Assembly (NCBI GenBank): GCA_964443845.1
Contig: CAYUFA010000062.1
Span: 1-14,909 of the forward strand
Source: UBA9214 sp964443845
GTDB taxonomy: Bacteria > Pseudomonadota > Gammaproteobacteria > UBA9214
Direction: 5' to 3'
Length of the DNA: 14,909 bases
The notes beneath the pieces are model-generated. The model saw nothing but the letters and a program-made list of their open reading frames with translations. It did no database searches and was not told the DNA's origin. This document shows, in pieces, positions 9,158-13,902 of this stretch; the first letter of the stretch is position 1, and every line of letters starts with the position of its first letter. Both the position numbers and the translations under genes were made by a program.

Positions 9158-9646
9158 TTACTTGCTGTGGCTGACCATGTACTCGATGGCCGCCTTCAGC
9201 TCTGCTTCCGTGCAGTTCATGCAGGTTCCCTTCGGGGGCATGACCTTGAAACCGTTCGTGGCATGCGCCAGCAGGGTGTCCATGCCCTGGGCGATGCGGG
9301 GGGCCCACGCCGCGGCATCGCCGAACTTGGGCGCCCCGGCGGCACCGGTGCCATGACAGCCCACACAGGTGGATTGATAGACCTGCTCGCCCGTGCGCGG
9401 GGCCGCCGGCGCGGCGGGGGCGGTGGGCGCGGCAGCGGCCTGCTGGGTCGCGGCGGCCGGAGCGGCCTGCCCGGCGATATTCACCTGGCCGACCGGCTTG
9501 ATATTCTCCAGCACCACGTCTTTCGGCTTGTAGTCGGAAAGATCGCTCGTCAGGTTGCCGGCAAGGATGATCAGTATGATCGCCAGCACGGCCAGGCCGC
9601 CCATAATGGTAAAGAACGTGGTGTAAAACTGTTTATCCTGGCTCAA
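9158..9646 (-). CDS. Membrane-anchored cytochrome c5 family protein
   Basis: A monohaem c-type cytochrome, probably tethered to the inner membrane with its haem domain in the periplasm, shuttling electrons towards terminal oxidases. Seen (162 residues from the TTG start): a short cytoplasmic N-terminus; one transmembrane helix at about residues 11-31 (IMGGLAVLAIILIILAG); a spacer; and an Ala/Pro/Gln-rich low-complexity linker at 59-83. The cytochrome domain has CVGCH at 94-98, the axial Met136 in VMPPKG and the cytochrome-c5-type CMNC disulfide pair (Cys142, Cys145). The frame is open upstream to an ATG at 9772. The TTG at 9646 is preferred because AGGAGA sits 5 nt before it and a TATAAT box lies inside the longer reading. 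It is monocistronic, with its own promoter and terminator. The redox partner is not shown by the sequence. Confidence 0.93.
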   Translation of the reverse strand: MSQDKQFYTTFFTIMGGLAVLAIILIILAGNLTSDLSDYKPKDVVLENIKPVGQVNIAGQAAPAAATQQAAAAPTAPAAPAAPRTGEQVYQSTCVGCHGTGAAGAPKFGDAAAWAPRIAQGMDTLLAHATNGFKVMPPKGTCMNCTEAELKAAIEYMVSHSK

Positions 9647-9706
9647 GGTACTCTCCTGGTGGTGTTGGTGCTGATTCGGGGCGCCGGCGCGCAGCGATGC
9701 CGCGGG

Positions 9707-9712
9707 ATTATA
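9707..9712 (-). promoter_or_regulatory. Consensus -10 box (TATAAT) of the cytochrome c5 gene
   Basis: A perfect TATAAT on the minus strand, 60 nt upstream of the TTG start, giving a leader of roughly 50-55 nt. With a 17-nt spacer the -35 hexamer would be TTTCCC, a poor match. That suggests activation, or regulation through the palindrome that covers it. Confidence 0.65.
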
Positions 9713-9727
9713 CTGAAAAGGGCTGGG

Positions 9728-9742
9728 CCGGGAAATTCCCGG
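9728..9742. promoter_or_regulatory. Interrupted palindrome over the -35 region of the cytochrome c5 promoter
   Basis: CCGGGAA-A-TTCCCGG, seven perfectly complementary bases on each side of a single A. The loop is too short for a hairpin, so a DNA-binding site for a dimeric regulator is more likely. It spans the position where the -35 hexamer of the TATAAT promoter at 9707-9712 should be. The protein that binds is unknown. Confidence 0.4.
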
Positions 9743-9855
9743 ACCGCCGGCCCGGCCGGCCGAATCCGGCATGGACCGGGGAGACCGGCAGCGGTATCCT
9801 GTCGCCCGTTTCCGGCCACGGCGGCCCGCCGCGCAGCCAGCCGGAACCCGATCAT

Positions 9856-9932
9856 GCGCCCGTAGCTCAGTTGGATAGAGTGTCGGTTTCCGAAGCCGAA
9901 GGTCACAGGTTCGATTCCTGTCGGGCGCGCCA
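9856..9932 (+). tRNA. tRNA-Arg (anticodon CCG)
   Basis: A complete cloverleaf of 77 nt including an encoded CCA. The acceptor GCGCCCG (9856-9862) pairs with CGGGCGC (9922-9928). The D stem is GCTC/GAGT with one G-T pair. The anticodon stem is TCGGT/GCCGA with a G-T pair, around the loop TTCCGAA, whose anticodon CCG is at 9890-9892 and reads CGG. The variable loop is AGGTC. The T arm is ACAGG-TTCGATT-CCTGT. The discriminator is G and the CCA is at 9930-9932. Its 3' end is repeated twice downstream as the boundary of a 179-bp tandem repeat. No clear promoter is seen immediately upstream. Confidence 0.96.
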
Positions 9933-10293
9933 TTCTGGTAAAAGGACGGTACTTTAGGACCGGCCTTTCACTGCCGTCCGGCAGGAAGCGAACCTGGGAA
10001 ACAGGTTCGACCAGCCACCGGAAGGTGGCGCAGAACGTCGTCGCGCAGCGACGGCGGCCCGCAGGGCGAGGGGGGGCGCAGCCCCGCCGAGTATTCCTGT
10101 CGGGCGCGCCATTCTGGTAAAAGGACGGTACTTTAGGACCGGCCTTTCACTGCCGTCCGGCAGGAAGCGAACCTGGGAAACAGGTTCGACCAGCCACCGG
10201 AAGGTGGCGCAGAACGTCGTCGCGCAGCGACGGCGGCCCGCAGGGCGAGGGGGGGCGCAGCCCCGCCGAGTATTCCTGTCGGGCGCGCCATTC
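9914..10293 (+). repeat. Two exact 179-bp tandem repeats anchored on the tRNA-Arg 3' end
   Basis: The last 19 nt of the tRNA gene (attcctgtcgggcgcgcca) plus three more bases recur at 9914-9935, 10093-10114 and 10272-10293, exactly 179 nt apart each time. The two stretches between them are identical by eye. The result is two full units followed by a third copy of the tRNA end, about 20 nt before the pyrophosphatase start. There is no credible reading frame; each unit is a string of short hairpins. The arrangement matches direct repeats made by insertion into a tRNA 3' end followed by duplication. It also matches the E. coli tyrT locus, where about 178-bp repeats each carry the last 19 bp of tRNA-Tyr (rtT RNA). 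Homology to that element is not claimed. Confidence 0.93.
9971..10085 (+). ncRNA. Candidate structured RNA in repeat unit 1 (same in unit 2, +179)
   Basis: Six consecutive hairpins can be drawn. They are CTGCC-GTCC-GGCAG (9971-9984); CGAACCTG-GGAAA-CAGGTTCG (9989-10009, 8 bp); GCCACC-GGAA-GGTGGC (10014-10029, 6 bp with a GNRA tetraloop); GTCGTCGC-GCA-GCGACGGC (10037-10055, 8 bp with one G-U); GCCC-GCA-GGGC (10057-10067); and GGGGC-GCA-GCCCC (10073-10085). The last three share a GCA triloop. If transcription continues past tRNA-Arg, the primary transcript would carry two copies of this structure. Whether the RNA exists or has a function is inference. Confidence 0.45.
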
Positions 10294-10310
10294 CCCACCA
10301 GGGAGAGAGC

Positions 10311-10859
10311 ATGAACCTCGATCGCGTCACCTCCGGCCAGGGCACACCTGACAGCGTCAACGTGATTATCGAGATCCCGGCACACAGCGACCCGGTGAAA
10401 TACGAGGTCGACAAGGAGACCGGCGCCATGTTCGTCGACCGCTTCATGGATACTGCCATGCACTACCCGTGCAACTACGGCTATATTCCGCACACGCTCT
10501 CGGAAGACGGCGACCCGGTGGACGTGCTGGTGATCACACCGGTACCGCTGATCAGCGGCTCCGTGATCCAGTGCCGCCCGATCAGTGTGCTGAAGATGAC
10601 CGATGAATCCGGCCCCGATGCCAAGATCCTCGCCGTCCCCGTCGACGGGCTCTCCACGCATTACCGGCATGTACAGAGCCTCAACGAGTTGCCGCCGGAA
10701 CTGCCATCCTCGATCGCGCACTTCTTCGAGCACTACAAGGACCTCGAGCCCGGCAAGTGGGTGCAGATTCAGGGCTGGGACGACGGCCAGGCTGCACGCG
10801 CAGAAATCCTCGCAAGCATACAGCGATACAAGGACGCTCCGGTCAAACCACACTTCTAG
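10311..10859 (+). CDS. ppa: Inorganic pyrophosphatase (family I, soluble)
   Basis: Cytoplasmic enzyme that hydrolyses pyrophosphate to two phosphates and pulls biosynthetic reactions forward. Seen: 182 residues (E. coli 176). Every active-site residue I checked is offset by one from E. coli: Glu21, Lys30, Glu32, Arg44, Tyr56, the signature EDGDPVDVLV with Asp66, Asp68 and Asp71, then Asp98, Asp103, Lys105, Tyr142 and Lys143. GGGAGAG at 10301-10307 precedes the ATG. The gene begins about 20 nt after the third copy of the tRNA 3' end, so it may be read through from the tRNA-repeat transcript. A 6-bp hairpin, CACACT-TCT-AGTGTG, covers the stop codon (10849-10863) but lacks a T tract, so it is not called a terminator. 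Confidence 0.96.
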   Translation: MNLDRVTSGQGTPDSVNVIIEIPAHSDPVKYEVDKETGAMFVDRFMDTAMHYPCNYGYIPHTLSEDGDPVDVLVITPVPLISGSVIQCRPISVLKMTDESGPDAKILAVPVDGLSTHYRHVQSLNELPPELPSSIAHFFEHYKDLEPGKWVQIQGWDDGQAARAEILASIQRYKDAPVKPHF

Positions 10860-10906
10860 TGTGCTGATAAGTTACTGATATTATGGGTTTTGGCATCCGG
10901 CCCTTG

Positions 10907-10944
10907 AATATATGCTTGATCATATATATGCCAATGCGTATATT
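10907..10944. promoter_or_regulatory. arsR-like promoter with AT-rich inverted repeats (candidate autoregulatory operator)
   Basis: TTGATC (10916-10921), a 17-nt spacer and TATATT (10939-10944) form a good sigma70 promoter. Two inverted repeats overlie it: ATATATG (10908-10914) with CATATAT (10921-10927), and AATATATGC (10907-10915) with GCGTATATT (10936-10944, one mismatch). Such AT-rich dyads over the promoter are typical of ArsR/SmtB autorepression. Transcription should start near 10951, the first base of the gene. Confidence 0.6.
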
Positions 10945-10950
10945 CCTGCC

Positions 10951-11304
10951 ATGCCACCGGATGCCGACACCCTGTTTCGCACCCTTGCCGACCCCACCCG
11001 ACTGCGCACCGTGCTGTTGCTGGCTGCCGAGGGCAGGCTGTGTGTGCGCGAACTGACCCACGCCCTGGGGCAATCGCAACCGAAGGTCTCCCGGCACCTG
11101 GCCGCCTTGCGCGAGTCCGGTTTGCTGCAGGCACGCCGGGAAGGCCAGTGGATGTATTACCGCATCTCGCCGGGCCTGCCCGACTGGATCCAGAACCTCC
11201 TGCACCACACCCTGCTCGGCAACAGCGCCGCCGCCCCCTTCCGGCACGACCGGCAGACCCTGAAGACCATGCCCAACCGGCCCGGTGCGGCCGTTTGCAC
11301 CTGA
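10951..11304 (+). CDS. ArsR/SmtB family transcriptional regulator
   Basis: A small winged-helix repressor, probably autoregulated. Seen: 117 residues with the ArsR core LFRTLADPTRLR (8-19), GRLCVRELTHALGQSQPKVSRHLAALRESGLL (28-59, including the recognition helix) and the wing RREGQWMYYRIS (62-73). Compared with the E. coli ArsR metal-site motif ELCVCDLC, only the first cysteine remains (Cys31); the other two are Arg33 and His/Thr near 36-37. The only other cysteine is Cys116, next to the C-terminus. The frame is open to an ATG at 10912, but that start lies inside the promoter. The ATG at 10951 is preferred although it has no ribosome binding site, since the predicted transcript is leaderless. 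An arsC remnant follows, so the ancestral role was probably arsenic sensing. A thiol or persulfide sensor is possible now. Confidence 0.9.
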   Translation: MPPDADTLFRTLADPTRLRTVLLLAAEGRLCVRELTHALGQSQPKVSRHLAALRESGLLQARREGQWMYYRISPGLPDWIQNLLHHTLLGNSAAAPFRHDRQTLKTMPNRPGAAVCT

Positions 11305-11333
11305 CAGACCGGGGGAAAGGGGGCACGCCTCGA

Positions 11334-11558
11334 ACGGTCCGGCACCAGGCCGGTGGCGGGCATTGCGTTCGGTCCGCCGGAATCGAGGCACACGAACGGA
11401 ACCCGCGCGCCATCGCGGCCATACCGGAGGCCGGAGTGGACATCGCCACGCAGGCATCCACGCGCACGCCCGCTGCCATGCCTGCCGCGACGGACCGCGT
11501 GGTGACCGTGTGCGGCCACGCTGACGAACACTGTCCGGCCACCCGTAGCACGGTTTAA
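11334..11558 (+). pseudogene. arsC: Remnant of thioredoxin-type arsenate reductase (ArsC, LMW-phosphatase fold)
   Basis: About 74 codons read as the middle of an ArsC. In order they give VRHQAGGG, VRSAGIEAHERNPRAIAAI, PEAGVDIATQAST and RVVTVCGHADEHCP. Family knowledge: thioredoxin-linked ArsC (pI258 type) has a nucleophilic Cys in an N-terminal C-x5-R loop (CTGNSxRS) and two relay cysteines equivalent to Cys82 and Cys89. The relay pair is visible here in C-GHADEH-C, but the N-terminal loop with the nucleophile is absent. The C-terminal half is missing too, because the frame diverges after CPAT and stops at 11556-11558. There is no start codon with a ribosome binding site. It lies directly after the ArsR-family gene, as in ordinary arsR-arsC operons. 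It is a decayed gene, not a working reductase. Confidence 0.75.
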
Positions 11559-11625
11559 CCCGGATCAGATTTTCTGGATCCCCGCCGTGGTAGGCTTCCA
11601 CGGTCACCGACCGGGATGGCCTGCC

Positions 11626-12360
11626 TTGGAACAACTGCACCGCTTCACTGCCACGCTGCTTGCCAGTGCCAGGGACCTGCTGCCGATCATCCTGGTCGTC
11701 GGTTTTTTCCAGGTCGTGGTGATCCGGCAACCGCTGCCGGAGTTCGGCCGCGTTGTCACCGGGTTCCTGCTGGTGATCCTCGGGCTGACCCTGTTCGTAC
11801 GCGGCCTGGAGCAGGGTCTGTTTCCGATCGGTGAGTCGCTGGCCTGGGCGTTTGCGAAACGTGGCAATCTGGCCCTGCTGCTGGTCTTCTCGTTCGCGCT
11901 GGGCTTCGGCACCACCATCGCCGAACCTGCACTGACCGCGATCGCCGAGGAAGCCGCCGCGGTCGCGGCCGAGGGCGGGGTGATCAGCCACCAGACCGCT
12001 GCACTGGAACACTACGCGCTGGGCCTGCGGGTCACCGTGGCCGTGTCCGTCGGCTGCGCGATCCTGCTGGGCGTGCTGCGCATCATTCGCGGCTGGCCGA
12101 TCCAGGTCCTCATCATCGGCGGCTACCTCGGCGTGGTCGTGATGACGGCGTTCGCCCCCCCGGAAATCGTCGGCATTGCCTATGACTCGGGCGGCGTCAC
12201 CACTTCCACGGTGACCGTGCCACTGGTCACGGCACTTGGCGTGGGGCTGGCGGAGATCATTCACGGCCGCAACCCGATGACCGACGGCTTCGGCCTGATC
12301 GCCTTCGCCTCGCTGACCCCGATGATCTTTGTCATGGCCTACGGGATGCTGACGCAATGA
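11626..12360 (+). CDS. DUF1538 membrane protein, first subunit
   Basis: A polytopic inner-membrane protein of the DUF1538 family (putative transporter, substrate unknown). Seen: 244 residues from the chosen TTG, with about six to seven hydrophobic segments. The two family motifs are GFGTTIAEPAL (about 93-103) and AYDSGGVTTSTVTVPLV (about 185-201). Both recur at similar places in the next gene, so the pair are paralogous halves. In some relatives two DUF1538 units are fused in one chain. The start is uncertain: the frame is open to a GTG at 11587, which has no ribosome binding site. The TTG at 11626, with a weak GGGATGG upstream, gives the expected short N-terminus (MEQLHRFTATLLASARDLLP). Its stop overlaps the next start in ATGA, implying translational coupling. 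Confidence 0.88.
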   Translation: MEQLHRFTATLLASARDLLPIILVVGFFQVVVIRQPLPEFGRVVTGFLLVILGLTLFVRGLEQGLFPIGESLAWAFAKRGNLALLLVFSFALGFGTTIAEPALTAIAEEAAAVAAEGGVISHQTAALEHYALGLRVTVAVSVGCAILLGVLRIIRGWPIQVLIIGGYLGVVVMTAFAPPEIVGIAYDSGGVTTSTVTVPLVTALGVGLAEIIHGRNPMTDGFGLIAFASLTPMIFVMAYGMLTQ

Positions 12361-13139
12361 CCCTGCTGCATGACCTCCTCGCCACCGGCCTGAGTACCGT
12401 GACGGACATCCTGCCGATCATGGTGGTGATTTTCGGGTTCCGCCTGCTGGTGCTGCGCCAGTCCGTGGTCGGGCTCGGCAAGATCATCGCGGGCTTTGCC
12501 TACGTGCTGGTCGGCCTGACGCTGTTCCTGGTCGGCCTGCAGGAAGCACTGTTCCCGGTCGGCCGCGCCATGGCGCAACAGCTGACCGCGCAGGCCTTCG
12601 CCGGGACGGCGGGACGCGCGGCGCCCGGCTGGAGCGGATATCTGTGGGTCTACCTGTTTGCCGCCGCCATCGGTTTCTCCACCACCATTGCCGAACCGGC
12701 CCTGATCGCCGTGGCCTACAAGGCCCGCCAGGTATCCGCCGGCGCGATCGACACCCGGGGCCTGCGCGTGGCCGTGGCCATCGGCGTGGCCGCCGGCATC
12801 ACCCTGGGCGTGTTTCGCATCGTCACCGGCACCCCGCTGTACTGGTATATCATGGCCGGGTACCTGATGGTCCTGCTGCAGACCCTGTTTGCGCCGCGCA
12901 TGATCGTGGCACTGGCCTACGATTCCGGTGGCGTGACGACGTCCACGGTTACGGTGCCACTGGTCGCGGCGCTCGGACTGGGACTGGCCGGCAACATTCC
13001 CGGACGCAGCCCGTTGCTGGACGGCTTCGGACTGATCGCGTTCGCCAGCCTGTTTCCCGTCATATCCGTGCTGGCCTACGCCCAGCTCGGCAACTGGTGG
13101 ATCAGGCGCGCGCAACGCAGCAAGCCGGAACAACCCTGA
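12357..13139 (+). CDS. DUF1538 membrane protein, second subunit
   Basis: Second of two adjacent DUF1538 proteins: 260 residues, polytopic. Seen: an N-terminal helix pair (about 12-60), an amphipathic stretch (about 65-92), IGFSTTIAEPAL at 105-116, then further helices. AYDSGGVTTSTVTVPLV is at 187-203 and DGFGLIAFASLFPV near 222-235, with a basic tail. It aligns motif for motif with the preceding gene, so a heterodimer with two-fold pseudosymmetry is a reasonable inference. It starts with the ATG of an ATGA overlap, and the P-II-like gene begins 17 nt after its stop. The membrane-exposed acidic residue in TTIAEP and the Asp in YDSGG are conserved between the two and could form an ion or substrate site. 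That is inference from conservation alone. Confidence 0.9.
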   Translation: MTLLHDLLATGLSTVTDILPIMVVIFGFRLLVLRQSVVGLGKIIAGFAYVLVGLTLFLVGLQEALFPVGRAMAQQLTAQAFAGTAGRAAPGWSGYLWVYLFAAAIGFSTTIAEPALIAVAYKARQVSAGAIDTRGLRVAVAIGVAAGITLGVFRIVTGTPLYWYIMAGYLMVLLQTLFAPRMIVALAYDSGGVTTSTVTVPLVAALGLGLAGNIPGRSPLLDGFGLIAFASLFPVISVLAYAQLGNWWIRRAQRSKPEQP

Positions 13140-13156
13140 AGCACGAGGATCCATCC

Positions 13157-13507
13157 ATGCACTTCAAACTGATCGTTGCCCTCGTTGAAGACAACCTCTC
13201 GGACCAGGTCCTGGAAGCAGCGCGGTCCGCCGGCGCCACCGGCGCCACGGTGCTGAACCAGGCACGCGGGGAAGGTGTTTCCGCCGCGCGCAGCTTTTTC
13301 GGACTCAGCCTGGAAACCCAGCGTGACATGCTGATGTTCCTGGTCGAGGAACACCTGAGCCGCAATATCCTGGAAACCATCGCGCGGATCGGTGATTTCG
13401 ACAACAATCCGGGCTCCGGTATCGCGTTCCAGATCGATGTGGAGGATGCCGTGGGCGTCATGCGCCAGGTCTCCCAGTTGAGCAAGGTCGTGGAGGAAAG
13501 GATATGA
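13157..13507 (+). CDS. Divergent P-II-like signalling protein
   Basis: A small trimeric-type signalling protein of the P-II superfamily, probably binding an adenine nucleotide and controlling the neighbouring membrane proteins. Seen: 116 residues. An N-terminal strand (FKLIVALVED) and helix lead to GATGATVLNQARGEG at 26-40. The T-loop region (about 37-57) lacks the canonical Tyr51 uridylylation site and the usual GlnB/GlnK T-loop sequence. The C-terminal half carries FDNNPGSGIAFQIDVEDAVGV (81-101), where the second core strand is expected. The ribosome binding site GAGGA (13145-13149) lies 7 nt before the ATG, and the stop overlaps the CBS gene start in ATGA. Its genes on both sides point to regulation of a transporter. 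It is not a classical nitrogen-regulatory GlnB. Confidence 0.85.
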   Translation: MHFKLIVALVEDNLSDQVLEAARSAGATGATVLNQARGEGVSAARSFFGLSLETQRDMLMFLVEEHLSRNILETIARIGDFDNNPGSGIAFQIDVEDAVGVMRQVSQLSKVVEERI

Positions 13508-13902
13508 ACGAGCAGCCACCGGTTCGCGTACGTGACGTGATGAATCGCGACTTCCAGCTCGTCGACGGCATGATGATGGTCAACGAGGCGCTGAAGCTGA
13601 TGAAGCAGCACGATGCACGCATGCTGATCGTCGACAAGCGTCACGATGACGATGAATATGGCATCGTGACGCTGTCGGACGTGGCAAGCCAGGTGCTGTC
13701 GGCCAACCGTGCGCCTGATCGCGTCAACGTCTACGAGATCATGTCCAAGCCGGTGGTCAGCGTCGAGGCGAATATGGATATCCGCTATTGTGCCCGGCTG
13801 TTTCACCGCATGGGATTTTCCTATGCGCCGGTCATCGAGGGGGGCAAGGTGCTGGGCATCGTCGGCTACGCCGCCCTGGTGCTGAAGGGTCTAGTCCAGT
13901 AA
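13504..13902 (+). CDS. Tandem CBS-domain protein
   Basis: A stand-alone pair of CBS domains (a Bateman module) of 132 residues with no fused enzyme or channel. Such modules bind AMP, ATP, S-adenosylmethionine or similar ligands and regulate partner proteins. Seen: CBS1 at about residues 7-65 (VRDVMNRDFQLVDGMMMVNEAL...GIVTLSDVA) and CBS2 at about 77-130 (IMSKPVVSVEANMDIRYCARLF...APVIEGGKVLGIVGYAAL). It is translationally coupled to the P-II-like gene by an ATGA overlap, with AGGA-type purines just upstream. It is the last gene of the DUF1538-DUF1538-PII-CBS run, so it probably senses energy charge or another adenosyl ligand for the same membrane complex. Its 3' end overlaps the converging TetR gene by 12 nt. 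The ligand cannot be told from sequence. Confidence 0.92.
   Translation: MNEQPPVRVRDVMNRDFQLVDGMMMVNEALKLMKQHDARMLIVDKRHDDDEYGIVTLSDVASQVLSANRAPDRVNVYEIMSKPVVSVEANMDIRYCARLFHRMGFSYAPVIEGGKVLGIVGYAALVLKGLVQ

Noticed and set aside
9643..9933. Minus-strand frame beginning MARPTGIEPVTFGFGN
   Set aside because: This is the antisense translation of the tRNA-Arg gene and its flank, a common spurious product; it has no ribosome binding site.
9914..10293. CRISPR array
   Set aside because: The repeated core is the tRNA 3' end and the intervening sequences are identical rather than unique spacers.
9954..10853. Long minus-strand frame (299 codons) across the repeats and ppa
   Set aside because: It is the antisense shadow of ppa joined to translated repeat DNA; its two halves contain the same peptide because of the 179-bp duplication.
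11564..11584. Imperfect hairpin GGATCAGA/TCTGGATCC before the first DUF1538 gene
   Set aside because: The stem has a bulge and no following T tract, so it was not called as a terminator or operator.
10843..12357. Minus-strand frame of 504 codons opposite arsR and the first DUF1538 gene
   Set aside because: Its composition is dominated by Asp, His, Gln and Arg, typical of the reverse strand of a hydrophobic membrane-protein gene; the plus-strand genes explain the region.
12339..12375. Frameshift splitting one fused DUF1538 gene into two
   Set aside because: The junction is a clean ATGA stop/start overlap, and the second protein has a complete N-terminus of its own, so two genes are more likely than one broken gene.
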